A DNA stretch of 64,000 bases from Gluconobacter aidae (GCF_009547075.1 NZ_WIPH01000003.1:62001-126000), one strand, 5' to 3'; positions 1 through 8,695 are shown, counted from the first letter of the stretch. The notes: generated by a model not told the origin, from the sequence alone. Numbers and translations: made by a program.

Positions 1-393
1 GCCGGCGTGATCGAGAGTGCTCTCGCCGCTCATGGTGCGGATGGAGACGGCGCCGCCCGTGTGATCCAGCGTGACGTTTCCACTCGCGCTGCGGACTTCG
101 ACGGCTCCGGCGGCGTGCTCCACATCCAGCGTACCGCTGACCGTATGGACATCGAGCGGGCCGCGGGACTGCGTGACATGAATGTCACCGCTGACGGTCC
201 GGACGGACAGGGTGCCGTCCGATGTCCCGATGGTGACACCTCCGCTGACGGTGGAGAATTTTCCGCCTTCGGGCAGGGTGGACTGGGAAATATCGTCCGA
301 AATGGAGGACTGGCTCAACGGCGCGGCACAGACCGGAAAGGCCAGTGCGGTCCCGAGGGCGAGGATAGGAAGAGAGAACGTGAAACGGGTCAT
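1..393 (-). CDS. Exported beta-repeat protein (DUF4097-like), C-terminus cut by window edge
   Basis: The frame is open from an ATG at 393 to the window edge (131 codons, no stop). Residues 1 to about 24 form a typical Sec signal peptide: short basic start, hydrophobic core, then VCAA. The mature part is a very regular repeat: a T/S-x-S-G turn recurs at residues 48, 66, 84, 102 and 120, exactly 18 residues apart, separated by alternating hydrophobic beta-type strands. This is the pattern of DUF4097 / putative adhesin proteins, which fold as stacked beta-strands and are usually exported. GGAAAG lies just upstream of the ATG. It is the most downstream minus-strand gene here and follows two small membrane-protein genes. 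The family name is from the pattern only, and the function is unknown. Confidence 0.75.
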   Translation of the reverse strand, partial: MTRFTFSLPILALGTALAFPVCAAPLSQSSISDDISQSTLPEGGKFSTVSGGVTIGTSDGTLSVRTVSGDIHVTQSRGPLDVHTVSGTLDVEHAAGAVEVRSASGNVTLDHTGGAVSIRTMSGESTLDHAG

Positions 394-413
394 GGGATGG
401 GATCTTTCCGGCT

Positions 414-839
414 TCAGAACTGTACAGCGGCAACGGGGCGGTTGAGCAGAGCGGCATGAACGCCGCGCGCGATCGCCCAGGCCGTAAGGATTCCCCAGGC
501 GAGCGTCAGCCCCCATGGCACCACCATGAACACCAGTCCGAGGCCGCCCGTGATGGCGCCCAGACCCGCGACCATGAGATGGATCATCCCGATGACCGTC
601 AGGGCCAGAACGCCGTACCAGAACATCCGGATCTGCCAGTTCAGCTGCGCGCGCTTCAGACCCGTCGCGGAGCGGCGGCCTGAATGCGCAATCATCACCC
701 CGATCAGGGCGGTCACGCCCGTGAAGAAGCCGGCGATGTACAGGGCATAAACCAGCAGGACCAGATCGCGCCCGGTTTCGGCGTCGTCTCCGCGGCCGTA
801 GCGGTTTGCGGGTTCATACGGGGCGTAGGATGCGTACAT
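414..839 (-). CDS. Small membrane protein, DUF4870-like (copy A)
   Basis: 141-residue protein. The ATG at 839 is chosen because AGAGGAG lies at a good distance upstream; the frame extends further 5' but that part has no hydrophobic or conserved character. After a Tyr-rich polar N-terminus (about 30 residues) come three membrane segments: LVLLVYALYIAGFFTG, one starting at about residue 75, and one at about 95-125. The layout and the YALYIAGF start of the first segment match the DUF4870 family of small integral membrane proteins of unknown function. It is a paralogue of the next upstream gene (979-1401), with which it shares the LVYALYIA..FTG segment and the LNW..R.FWY stretch, so the two probably arose by tandem duplication. 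Confidence 0.7.
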   Translation of the reverse strand: MYASYAPYEPANRYGRGDDAETGRDLVLLVYALYIAGFFTGVTALIGVMIAHSGRRSATGLKRAQLNWQIRMFWYGVLALTVIGMIHLMVAGLGAITGGLGLVFMVVPWGLTLAWGILTAWAIARGVHAALLNRPVAAVQF

Positions 840-978
840 GAGGGAAGCTCCTCTGGGAAAACTCGACAGCAACCCTGATGCATGAACCGTGCCAGAACCG
901 GATTTACCGACGTTCAGGCAAGAGTAGCCACTCCGAAAGCCGGGAAACTGGCGAATTACGCCAGTTCGACGACGAAAC

Positions 979-1401
979 CTACTCGGCCAGCGCGCGGAAG
1001 CGTTCCGGCAACGGACCACGTCCGGCCAGAAAGCCCCGCAGCCCCACAATGAGCGCGACCAGCAGGACGATATTCCACACAACGAAAATGCCGATCGGCA
1101 GCAGGAAAAGAAGCTGACCCGGACCTGAACTTCCCGGCGGTTCCGTCACGAAGCAGGCCAGGAACAGGGCGGCCGTGCCGATGATGAACGCCACGTCGTA
1201 CCAGAACAGGCGCACCAGCCAGTTCAGATGCACCCGCTCCACTCCGACGGTCGATCCGCGCAGAATATAGGCAAGGATCACACCCACCAGAAGACTGATC
1301 CCCGTAAAGAAGCGGGCGATATAAAGCGCATAGACAAGCAGGACGCCGCCCCTGCCCACATTGCGGCTGAAGTCACGGGAGGATCTGGAGAATTCGCTCA
1401 A
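979..1401 (-). CDS. Small membrane protein, DUF4870-like (copy B)
   Basis: 140 residues with a Ser/Arg-rich N-terminus of about 18 residues and three predicted membrane segments (about 19-45, 65-88 and 98-122). It shares LLVYALYIARFFTG and HLNWLVRLFWYDVAF with the neighbouring gene at 414-839, so the two are tandem paralogues with 139 bases between them. DUF4870-like proteins are of unknown function. An Arg in the first hydrophobic segment (YIARFF) replaces the Gly of copy A. Its upstream neighbour is a sugar symporter whose probable terminator separates the two transcription units. Confidence 0.7.
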   Translation of the reverse strand: MSEFSRSSRDFSRNVGRGGVLLVYALYIARFFTGISLLVGVILAYILRGSTVGVERVHLNWLVRLFWYDVAFIIGTAALFLACFVTEPPGSSGPGQLLFLLPIGIFVVWNIVLLVALIVGLRGFLAGRGPLPERFRALAE

Positions 1402-1429
1402 GCGCGTTTCCTTTGTGAAGGTTTACATG

Positions 1430-1456
1430 AAAACGCCCGGCCAGAGGGGCCGGGCG
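1430..1456 (-). terminator. Intrinsic terminator after the sugar symporter gene
   Basis: CGCCCGGCC (1434-1442) and GGCCGGGCG (1448-1456) form a perfect 9-bp GC stem with a 5-base loop. Read on the minus strand it is followed by TTTTC, the classic intrinsic terminator shape, 33 bases past the symporter stop codon. Confidence 0.8.
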
Positions 1457-1488
1457 CATGGTCACTCGATGGTGATGCCCGGAAAACT

Positions 1489-2916
1489 CTAGCGGCCCAG
1501 TTTGCGGAGTTTCACACCCTGCATGAGCCGTTTTTCAATCACCGCAAGAGACATGCCCCGGGTCTCGGGGACGAAGAGGATCGTCAGCAGCAGGAACAGC
1601 GCGTTCAGCCCGGCGAAGAGCCAGAACGTGCCCGCCGTCCCAAAGGTCTGCATGAGCGTCAGGAAGCTGACACCCACCAGAAGATTTGTCATCCAGTTGG
1701 TGAAGGTCGAGATGGCAATCCCGAAATCACGTCCGGCCAGCGGCTGGATTTCGGAACACAGGACCCATGTCAGCGGACCCGCCGACATGGCAAAACCGGC
1801 GCAGAAAATCATCAGCAGGAAGACGGCCGCGATCTGCGAGGACTGCGTGGTCATGCCGGTCTGGAGCAGCATGGCCAGAACACCCATGCCAAGCGCCATG
1901 ATCGTGAAACCCGCATAGAGGATCGGCTTGCGCCCCCAGCGATCGACCAGGCCCAGCGCCACGAAGGTCGCCAGCATGTTCACCAGACCGATGATGGCCG
2001 TGCACCACATCTGCGACTGCGCATCGAAATGCGCCGCCGCGAGAATGTTGGGCGCGTAATACATGACGATATTGATGCCAGCGAGCTGCTGCATCATCTG
2101 GAGCATCACCCCAAGCGCGACGGAGCGACGGAAGTTGGAGTTTGTGCGAAAGAGTCTGAACCCTTCCTGCTTCGTCTCAAGCTGCTCGCGGATGGCACGG
2201 ATTTCCTTGGCGGCTTCCAGTGGATCATTTCGAAGATCCAGCAGGATCTGCCGCGCTTCCTTGTGACGTCCCTGCGCCATCAGCCAGCGCGGGCTATAGG
2301 GCAGGAACAGCACGCCGATCAGGAACAGAATGGCCGGAATACCCGCCACGCCGAACATCCAGCGCCAGTTGCCGCTATAGGAGAAATACGTGTCGGACAG
2401 GAACGCGATGAAAATGCCGACCGTCACCATGAGCTGATAGATCGACACCATCGCCCCGCGCGCGTCCTCGCTGGCGATTTCAGACAGGTAAAGCGGGGCC
2501 GTGAAGGCGGAAATCCCAACCGCGATCCCCATGACCACCCGGAAGGAAATCATGGACGCGACCGACCAGCTCATCGCGCAGCCAATCGTTCCGATCACGA
2601 AGATCGCACCACCCAGAATCAGGGAGTGTTTGCGCCCAAGCGTCTTCGACATCCAGCCCGCGCTCAGCGCACCGGCCGCCGCACCGGCCATCATGGAGCT
2701 GACGACCCATTCCAGCGCGATGGTGGAAGCGTGATACTCCTTGCCGAACAGGTCCAGCGCCCCTGCCACCACACCAATATCAAGACCGGACATGAGACCC
2801 GCCAGCGCAGCGATCACGCCGATGGCGATGATTTTGAAGCGCGTTGCGTCGAAAATGGAAGAACTGCTGTCCTCCTGCGGCGAAATGATCCCTGTCGTTC
2901 CGGCCTGATCGGTCAT
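1489..2916 (-). CDS. Sugar/H+ symporter, MFS sugar-porter family (GalP-like)
   Basis: 475-residue, 12-helix major facilitator. Sugar-porter signatures are present: GLDIGVVAGAL in helix 1, GRK between helices 2 and 3, PLYLSEIA in the fourth segment, a PYSPRWL motif before the central loop, QQLAGINIVMYYAP in helix 7, DRWGRKP between helices 8 and 9, and PETRG at the C-terminus. Such proteins import hexoses or pentoses with protons across the inner membrane. The ATG at 2916 is preferred because GGAAGGA lies upstream and the residues ahead of it are not family-like; a longer start at 2958 is possible. In acetic acid bacteria much sugar is oxidised in the periplasm, and such symporters feed the cytoplasmic pentose phosphate pathway. 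The exact substrate cannot be read from the sequence. Confidence 0.93.
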   Translation of the reverse strand: MTDQAGTTGIISPQEDSSSSIFDATRFKIIAIGVIAALAGLMSGLDIGVVAGALDLFGKEYHASTIALEWVVSSMMAGAAAGALSAGWMSKTLGRKHSLILGGAIFVIGTIGCAMSWSVASMISFRVVMGIAVGISAFTAPLYLSEIASEDARGAMVSIYQLMVTVGIFIAFLSDTYFSYSGNWRWMFGVAGIPAILFLIGVLFLPYSPRWLMAQGRHKEARQILLDLRNDPLEAAKEIRAIREQLETKQEGFRLFRTNSNFRRSVALGVMLQMMQQLAGINIVMYYAPNILAAAHFDAQSQMWCTAIIGLVNMLATFVALGLVDRWGRKPILYAGFTIMALGMGVLAMLLQTGMTTQSSQIAAVFLLMIFCAGFAMSAGPLTWVLCSEIQPLAGRDFGIAISTFTNWMTNLLVGVSFLTLMQTFGTAGTFWLFAGLNALFLLLTILFVPETRGMSLAVIEKRLMQGVKLRKLGR

Positions 2917-3003
2917 AGGGCAGTGTGTTCCTTCCATGCAGTCATCAAATGACATCAATCTTTCATACGGATGTCATATCCGTAACCTATAACACAAAAC
3001 CGT

Positions 3004-4023
3004 TTACAGCGGCAGGGCGCTGCGAATTTCGCCGATCGTGAACCCGTTCCAGTTCCGCATGGTCTGCACGGCGGTTGCATCGAGAATGTCGCGGTCCGCG
3101 TCGTTCCGGCACAGGGTCTCGCCACCGAAGCGACGCATCAGGACAGACATGGCGACTTCCGCGGCGCGGTTGGCGCCGTCATCAGTCTTGATCGCCAGTC
3201 CAAGACCCAGTTCCGGCAGGGACGCGATCATCACGCCTTCCGCGCCCATCTTCACGAAGGCCCGCGTACCGAACCGGTCCATGATTTTCGTGTCATAGCG
3301 CCCTGTCCCCGCGATCATGAACGGATTGGCCGCCACGGCCTCACGAAGACGTGTGGCCGCACGGAAACGCCCTTCGGACAGTCCGGTTCCCGCGCCAAAT
3401 CTTGCAAAACCTTTCGCAAGGGCCTTCAGCGGAACCGCATAGGTCGGCATCGAACAGCCATCCATACCCCGATTGGCGTCGTCATGCGGCGTGTCCATCA
3501 TGGCGGCCAGCACATCCGTCACGCGGCGCTGGATCTCGTGGGATGGGTCGATATAGCCGGTCGGATCGACGCCCTGATCGCAGGACAGGCACACCATGCC
3601 CGCGTGCTTGCCCGAGCAGTTGTTGTGCAGCGGGCAGGCATCCTGATGCGCGGCGGCCAGAGCGCGACCGGCCGGTTCATAGGTGGGCCAGTGCGTCCCG
3701 CATTCCAGCGCCGTCGCATCGCGACCAACAGCGGCGAGCATCGTGGAGGCCATTTCGGCATGGGCCTTCTCACCACCGTGCGAGGCGCAGGCGAGTGCCA
3801 GCGCATCCGGGGTCAAGCCGAGACGGTCGGCAGCGCCACTCTCCACCAGTTCGATCGCCAGCAGGGATTTGACGGTCGAACGCGGGAAGACGGCAGCGTC
3901 CACATCCCCGCAGGACCAGACCACCCCACCATCGGCATCCACGACCACGGCCCGGCCCAGATGATGGGATTCCACACGTCCACCGCGCGTGACCTCGGCC
4001 AGAAGGCCCGATTGTGCTACCAT
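3004..4023 (-). CDS. L-asparaginase, class 3 (Rhizobium-type, Asparaginase_II family)
   Basis: 339 residues, converting L-asparagine to aspartate and ammonia in the cytoplasm. It belongs to the family of the Rhizobium etli inducible enzyme, not to the bacterial type I/II threonine-nucleophile enzymes. The catalytic pattern is present: S49-T-V-K52 (SxxK) and NNCSGKHAG with C136 and K139, plus CASHGGEKAH near residue 80. In ReAV the equivalent Ser/Lys and zinc-ligand Cys/Lys are at 48, 51, 135 and 138. The ATG at 4023 has GGGAG ten bases upstream. An earlier ATG at 4047 overlaps the stop of the upstream gene (ATGA) and would add eight residues, so translational coupling is possible. It is probably co-transcribed with the unknown gene 4044-4496. 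Confidence 0.88.
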   Translation of the reverse strand: MVAQSGLLAEVTRGGRVESHHLGRAVVVDADGGVVWSCGDVDAAVFPRSTVKSLLAIELVESGAADRLGLTPDALALACASHGGEKAHAEMASTMLAAVGRDATALECGTHWPTYEPAGRALAAAHQDACPLHNNCSGKHAGMVCLSCDQGVDPTGYIDPSHEIQRRVTDVLAAMMDTPHDDANRGMDGCSMPTYAVPLKALAKGFARFGAGTGLSEGRFRAATRLREAVAANPFMIAGTGRYDTKIMDRFGTRAFVKMGAEGVMIASLPELGLGLAIKTDDGANRAAEVAMSVLMRRFGGETLCRNDADRDILDATAVQTMRNWNGFTIGEIRSALPL

Positions 4024-4043
4024 AGAATTACGCTCCCTGCCTC

Positions 4044-4496
4044 TCATGATATTTCCGGACCGAGCACATAGCACGGACGGCCATCCTGACGATCCGCCGT
4101 CAGCCAGGGCTGGATCAGACGACGCCGGACGCGCACGATGCCCATTTCCCCGACTGCCGAAACATCCGCGAGGTCTTCCGCCAGATGCTTGGCCGTGCGG
4201 AACATGAGACTGTCCGCCAGTGGCAGGGCGGTTTCCACGAGACTTCGGGCGGTTCCGGCATCCGTCAGATGATACAGGAACGCCTCTCCCGCAGGGGGAC
4301 AGAACCCGGCGGGATTCAGAAAACAGGCTTCGACCTCCGTCGCAGCCAGATGGGTGAGCGGCGGGATCCAGCCCAGAAGATCCGGCTGTTCCACCACCGG
4401 CGCGGCACCACGGGGCTGAACGCTGGCCGGTCGGTGACGGCGATACTTCGGCAGTTTTTCAAACAGGAACGCCGGCAACGGGGAACGGCGGCCCAT
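4044..4496 (-). CDS. Conserved-looking hypothetical protein
   Basis: 150 residues, not recognised. It starts just after the Zur-like gene (6 bases) and ends touching the asparaginase gene, so it sits inside a minus-strand operon. It is soluble with no signal peptide or membrane segment. Visible features are a basic, Pro-rich first 35 residues, a Trp-Ile-Pro-Pro stretch (GWIPPLTHLAATEVEACFL) and a C-terminal run of basic and aliphatic residues (MGIVRVRRRLIQPWL). Codon use is like its neighbours, which supports a real gene. No function can be assigned. Confidence 0.6.
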   Translation of the reverse strand: MGRRSPLPAFLFEKLPKYRRHRPASVQPRGAAPVVEQPDLLGWIPPLTHLAATEVEACFLNPAGFCPPAGEAFLYHLTDAGTARSLVETALPLADSLMFRTAKHLAEDLADVSAVGEMGIVRVRRRLIQPWLTADRQDGRPCYVLGPEIS

Positions 4497-4502
4497 GATG
4501 TC

Positions 4503-5057
4503 TCAGCCCGCTGTGGTTTTCGGACGCCGCACCGGCGTGACACCGGCCTTCTGGCAGGCCGCGCACAGGCCTTCGATTTCAACGGTCGCGGCCTCGGCGC
4601 GAAACCCCATGCTCTGCGCCGCGCGGGTCAGAACCGGGGCAATCGCTTCCTGCTCCAGTTCCCAGGCGCGATCGCAGCCGCGACAGATCAGGAACTGCGC
4701 GCGGTGCATCCCGGATGCGTCATGATGGTCGCAACCATGCGGACATTCCACGGCATGCGAACAGCCGACAAAGGCACTCAGCCGCTCCAGACGATGGATC
4801 AGGCTGTTCTCCAGCAGAAACTCCAGCGCGCGGTAAACCGTGGGCGGCGCGGCTTTCGGATGGGCGGGGCGCAGTCTGGCCAGAAGGTCATAGGCGCCGG
4901 AGGGCTTTTCGCTCGACAGGATCAGACCCAGCACCAGACGGCGGGTTTCCGTCAGACGCTGTCCGTGACGCTGGCACCAGTCAGCCGTATGGTCGAGGCG
5001 TTGAGTGACCTCGGGCGAAAAAGTCAGCACATCAGCAGGGGCAGAAGAATCCGGCAT
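4503..5057 (-). CDS. zur: Fur-family transcriptional regulator, Zur-like
   Basis: 184 residues. The N-terminal half is a winged helix with the Fur-family signature (RLTETRRLVLGLIL, then APPTVYRALEFLLE). The C-terminal dimer domain has the His/Cys-rich segment CPHGCDHHD and two CxxC pairs, C125-C128 and C165-C168, which bind the structural zinc. The arrangement and the HDASGMHRAQFLICRGC stretch resemble Zur, the zinc-uptake repressor, more than Fur, but the metal is inferred. The ATG at 5057 is chosen; a TTG at 5108 would add 17 residues without family character. It follows ptsI by 57 bases in the same direction and may share its transcript. No zinc transporter gene is next to it. Confidence 0.82.
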   Translation of the reverse strand: MPDSSAPADVLTFSPEVTQRLDHTADWCQRHGQRLTETRRLVLGLILSSEKPSGAYDLLARLRPAHPKAAPPTVYRALEFLLENSLIHRLERLSAFVGCSHAVECPHGCDHHDASGMHRAQFLICRGCDRAWELEQEAIAPVLTRAAQSMGFRAEAATVEIEGLCAACQKAGVTPVRRPKTTAG

Positions 5058-5114
5058 AGGTCTTAATATGGCATCCCCGTCGCCCTTTGCCGAGAGACCC
5101 GTGCGCAAACAGCG

Positions 5115-6986
5115 TCAGGTTGCGAACTGCCGCACCAGGTCACAGATCACGACCGGGTCGGTTTCCAGCATGACCTGCCGCCGGAGCTGGTCGCACTCTT
5201 CGAGCGTGAGAGTGCGGATCAGGCGTTTCACGCGCGGCAGAGACGCGGAGTTCATGGAAAAGGACCGCAGACCCAGGCCGATCAGCAGCGCCACGACACG
5301 TGGATCGGACGCCATCTCTCCGCAGACCGAGATCGGACGACGCGCCCGCAGCGCCGAATCCGCAGCCGCCTCAATCAGCCGCAGCACACCGGGATGGAGC
5401 GGGCTGTAGCGGTCCGCCACCATGGAATCCGCACGGTCCACGGCGAGCGTGTACATCGTCAGGTCATTGGTGCCGAGCGCCATGAAATCGGCGTGTCGGG
5501 CCAGCGTATCCACCGTGAGGGCCGCGGCTGGCGTCTCGACCATGATCCCAAGCGGGGGCAGCGGATCGGGGAGCGTGTGTCCCTTGCGCTTGAGGCGGCG
5601 CACGACGCGGTCATAAATCTCGCGCGCATCCACGATTTCGTCCGACGACGTGACCATCGGCAGCAGGATCCGCACCGGCCCGATGGCCGTGCCCGCTTCA
5701 GGCTCGGCGGCCCGCAGAATGGCCGCGAACTGCGTCTCCAGCACCTCCGGCACCCGGAGCAGCAAACGCACGCCCCGCAGACCCAGCGCGGGATTGTCGC
5801 CATCCGCCACCTGCTCCGCCAGACCCAGCCTGCGCATGCAGGCACGACCCTTCTCACCGCCCCAGTCCAGCACACGGATTGTCACGGGACGCCCGTCCAT
5901 GGCCTGGACGATGGCGCGATAGGCGTCGGTCTGGCCGTCTTCGTCGGGCAGGTCCTCGCGTTCGCCGAACAGGAACTCGCTGCGCAGCAGGCCGATGCCC
6001 TTGGCGCCATTGCGCATCAGCATCGGCAGTTCCGCCGGCAGTTCCAGATTGGCGGAAAGCTCGATGTCCTCGCCGCTCTGAAGCTGGGCCGGCAGGCGCT
6101 TGAGGCGCCCGAAAGCCCGCTTTTCCCTGACTTCGCGCTGCGCGGATTCCGCCGCCAGACGCAGTTCGGTCTCGTTGGGGGAAAGCGTGACGGTGCCCAG
6201 ATGCCCGTCCACGACCACCATCTCGCCTTCCTGCACCTGCGCCATGAGGTTCGGCACGGCAAGGATGGCGGGAATGTCGAGCGCGCGCAGCAGAATGGCC
6301 GTGTGATCGGCCCCACCACCGCCCTGCGTCACCACCGCCGCGATCCGGGCCGGGTCGATCATGGCGACATCCGCCGGACGGAGCTGCTCGGCCACCAGAA
6401 CGGAGCCGGGCGGCAGGCTGGAAAACGCACGATAGGAAATGCCGGTCAGGTTCCGCACGAGGCGGCGGCCGATCTCCTCGAACTCACCCGCCAGACGCAG
6501 ATTGGCATCGGCTTCCTGCGTGTTGTTCTCGCGCGCCACGGCCTCGGCCATGCGCGAGACCTGCAACGCCAGTTCCCGCGTGACTTCCGAAACGGCGGCC
6601 TCGGCGCACAGCCCCTCATCAGCGATCCGTTCCCGTACCTGACGTACCAGTCGTGACGGGCCGAGCATCCGCTCATAGACCATCAGAAGGGAGGCGATTT
6701 CCTCGCGGCCCTCTTCCGGCAGCCCAACCAGCCGGTCCCGCATCTTTTCGATCTGGTGGAATGCGCGCGCGATCGCCTCATCCAGCCGGACGCCCTCGGC
6801 TTCCGGCCCGATCGCGCTGTAGCGCTCGGTGATATCGGGAAGGGGGAGTTCCTCGACACGCCCGGCGGGGCCAAGCGCCATGCCCGGCGTGATCGCCTTG
6901 CCCTGAAGGAAAACCCCGGAGCGCAGGCCGCGGCGGGAAGAGCGGACGGAACGGCTGCGGATCGGTCGCCCTGAGGCTTCAGTCAC
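5115..6986 (-). CDS. ptsI: PTS enzyme I (phosphoenolpyruvate-protein phosphotransferase)
   Basis: About 623 residues (GTG start at 6986; TTG at 6995 is an alternative). It takes phosphate from PEP onto its own histidine and passes it to HPr. The order of domains is an Arg/Ser-rich extension of about 30 residues, the HPr-binding and phospho-His domain with the active-site segment GGADHTAILLRALDIPA (His228), and a PEP-binding barrel with GLLRSEFLF, NPALGLRG, GIMVETP, LGTNDLTMYTLAVDR and the catalytic Cys in ISVCGEMASDP. The usual GGRTSHTAI is GGGADHTAI here, keeping the His. The start overlaps the ptsH stop (GTGACTGA), implying translational coupling. It is the last pts gene of the hprK-rapZ-EIIA-ptsH-ptsI operon. 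No IIB/IIC permease is in the window, so a regulatory role is likely. Confidence 0.95.
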   Translation of the reverse strand: MTEASGRPIRSRSVRSSRRGLRSGVFLQGKAITPGMALGPAGRVEELPLPDITERYSAIGPEAEGVRLDEAIARAFHQIEKMRDRLVGLPEEGREEIASLLMVYERMLGPSRLVRQVRERIADEGLCAEAAVSEVTRELALQVSRMAEAVARENNTQEADANLRLAGEFEEIGRRLVRNLTGISYRAFSSLPPGSVLVAEQLRPADVAMIDPARIAAVVTQGGGGADHTAILLRALDIPAILAVPNLMAQVQEGEMVVVDGHLGTVTLSPNETELRLAAESAQREVREKRAFGRLKRLPAQLQSGEDIELSANLELPAELPMLMRNGAKGIGLLRSEFLFGEREDLPDEDGQTDAYRAIVQAMDGRPVTIRVLDWGGEKGRACMRRLGLAEQVADGDNPALGLRGVRLLLRVPEVLETQFAAILRAAEPEAGTAIGPVRILLPMVTSSDEIVDAREIYDRVVRRLKRKGHTLPDPLPPLGIMVETPAAALTVDTLARHADFMALGTNDLTMYTLAVDRADSMVADRYSPLHPGVLRLIEAAADSALRARRPISVCGEMASDPRVVALLIGLGLRSFSMNSASLPRVKRLIRTLTLEECDQLRRQVMLETDPVVICDLVRQFAT

Positions 6987-7278
6987 GCTCGCCAAACCCG
7001 TCCGCGATCAGGGCCGCCAGCGCATCGAGCGCTTCAGCGGCCTGCGGGCCATGGGCGCGCAGCGTGACGTCCTGCCCTTCTCCCGCGCCCAGCATCATCA
7101 GCCCCATGATCGACAGGGCGGAGACGACATTGGTGCCATGGGCGATCGTGGTCTCGGCGTCAAAACGCTCGGCCGTGGTGACGATCTTGGCGGCGGGACG
7201 GGCATGAAGGCCCAGATGATTGACGATGGTGACGGTGCGGGGGGCAACTGTACCGGAAGAAAGGGTCGTGTCGCTCAT
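6979..7278 (-). CDS. ptsH: PTS phosphocarrier protein HPr
   Basis: 99 residues. The phosphorylated histidine is H25 in NHLGLHARPAA, which accepts phosphate from enzyme I and donates it to EIIA. The second regulatory site is present as S56 in ALSIMGLMML, the residue modified by HPr kinase in organisms that have one, and an hprK gene lies three genes upstream. An N-terminal tail of about 12 residues precedes the usual HPr start. Start ATG at 7278; 14 bases separate it from the EIIA stop, and its own stop overlaps the ptsI start. Confidence 0.95.
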   Translation of the reverse strand: MSDTTLSSGTVAPRTVTIVNHLGLHARPAAKIVTTAERFDAETTIAHGTNVVSALSIMGLMMLGAGEGQDVTLRAHGPQAAEALDALAALIADGFGERD

Positions 7279-7292
7279 TCAGTGAACTCAAT

Positions 7293-7733
7293 TCAATGAA
7301 CCGGCAGCGTACAGGCACGAGGCCCGCCATGGAGACAGGGGGCGGGAAGCTGTGACGCCACGGCGATATACTTCCGCCCGGCCATTGTGGCCTTTTCCAC
7401 GCAGCCTGCAAGGTCCAGATCCCGCCGCGTTTTCGCCAGCTTGACCAGCATGGGCACATTCACGCCCGACACGACCTCGACATGACCCGGCTCCCGCAGG
7501 GAGAGCGCCAGATTGGACGGCGAACTTCCGAAAATATCCGTCAGCACCAGCACGCCGTCCCCGGTGTCGAGCTTCTGAAGAAGACGCTCGGCAGCGGGAC
7601 GGAGCATCGCCGGATCATCATCATCCGCCACGCCCACCACGCCAACCTGTGTCTGGGGCCCCACGACATGCACCAGCGTTTCCAGAAGGACGTCCCCGAG
7701 GCGCCCGTGCGTTACCAGCATCAGTCCGATCAT
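7293..7733 (-). CDS. PTS EIIA component, mannose class
   Basis: 146 residues with the EIIA-Man fold: MIGLMLVTHGRLG carries the phosphorylated H9, followed by the DIFGSSPSN turn and SGVNVPML. It accepts phosphate from HPr. Normally it would feed EIIB, but no IIB, IIC or IID gene is visible, so it is probably a regulatory EIIA, as in many alphaproteobacteria. It overlaps rapZ by four bases (ATGA) and precedes ptsH. The C-terminal 20 residues are rich in Pro, Cys and His and may not be conserved. Confidence 0.92.
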   Translation of the reverse strand: MIGLMLVTHGRLGDVLLETLVHVVGPQTQVGVVGVADDDDPAMLRPAAERLLQKLDTGDGVLVLTDIFGSSPSNLALSLREPGHVEVVSGVNVPMLVKLAKTRRDLDLAGCVEKATMAGRKYIAVASQLPAPCLHGGPRACTLPVH

Positions 7734-8695
7734 ACCGTTGTGTCCTGTGAGGGATCCTGGGGTGGAACGGCCCAGCGCCAGGACGCCAGACCCTTGCGGG
7801 CGAGTTCGCGGTGCAGGACCATCATCGGTCCGACCGGTACGGTTTTCGGGAGAATACGGGCGAGTTCTTCAACGATCGTCACCGAACGATGACGACCGCC
7901 ACTGCACCCGACGGCAATGGTGGCGTATTTCTTGCCTTCCGCGACGAAACGGGGGAGCACAAGCTCCAGCAGACTCTGGATATGGCCGAAAAATGCGGGA
8001 TAGGCCGGGTCCGACTTCACATACTGCACCACCGCCTCGTCCAGCCCGGTCATGGGCTGAAGCGCGGGATCATAATGGGGGTTGCGCAAAAAGCGTGCAT
8101 CAAAAACCATGTCCGCCTCGCGGGGCAGACCGGATGGATAGGCAAAGGACATCAACGCAACCGTCAGCCCTTCCCCGCCCGTACTGCCAAAGCGCGTCTC
8201 GATCAGTTGCCGCAGTTCCGGCGATGGCAGGTCGGACGTGTCGATGACGAGATCCGCATTGGCCCGCAGCGGGGCCAGAAGGGCGGTTTCCTGTTCGATT
8301 CCGGGAAGAATGGTGCCGCTGGACACCAGCGGATGGCGGCGGCGCGTGGCGGTGAAGCGACGCAGAAGGATTTCGGGCTCGGCCGTGGCGTAAAGGAGCT
8401 GGACCGAGCAGTCCGGCAGCAGTCGGAGGCGTTCGAGTTCTTCCAGCACGCGGGATGCCTCGAACCCGCGACTGCGGACGTCGATCCCGATGGCCAGATT
8501 CTGCCCGGCCCGTGAGGCGAGCGCCTGGATCAGGTTCAGGGGTGGGTTGTCCACGACCTCATGACCCAGATCTTCCAGAACCCGCAATATGGATGATTTT
8601 CCCGCTCCGGACAGACCCGTCACGATCAGGATCCGGCGGGAACCATGATCATATCCGGATATGGAGCCAGACTCGGGATGGTTCGCCGATGCCAT
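7730..8695 (-). CDS. rapZ: RNase adapter / nucleotide-binding protein RapZ
   Basis: 321 residues. The N-terminal P-loop GLSGAGKS lies at residues 27-34, followed by VVDNPP. The middle contains the family signatures IGIDVRSR, LLYATAEPEILLRRF and TRRRHPL. The C-terminal domain has MSFAYPSGLPREADMVFDARFL, NPHYDP and GCSGGRHRSV. In enterobacteria RapZ delivers the small RNA GlmZ to RNase E; in most other bacteria its partner is unknown. Its place between hprK and an EIIA gene is the standard alphaproteobacterial arrangement. The ATG at 8695 is preferred over a GTG at 8704. Confidence 0.95.
   Translation of the reverse strand: MASANHPESGSISGYDHGSRRILIVTGLSGAGKSSILRVLEDLGHEVVDNPPLNLIQALASRAGQNLAIGIDVRSRGFEASRVLEELERLRLLPDCSVQLLYATAEPEILLRRFTATRRRHPLVSSGTILPGIEQETALLAPLRANADLVIDTSDLPSPELRQLIETRFGSTGGEGLTVALMSFAYPSGLPREADMVFDARFLRNPHYDPALQPMTGLDEAVVQYVKSDPAYPAFFGHIQSLLELVLPRFVAEGKKYATIAVGCSGGRHRSVTIVEELARILPKTVPVGPMMVLHRELARKGLASWRWAVPPQDPSQDTTV

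Noticed and set aside
1228-2952. 574-codon open frame on the plus strand
   Set aside because: It lies opposite the well-supported sugar symporter gene; the translation is low-complexity, rich in His, Arg and Gln, and typical of a GC-rich antisense shadow.
5394-6656. 420-codon open frame antisense to ptsI
   Set aside because: ptsI has complete family motifs; the antisense translation has no domain and is Arg/His-rich.
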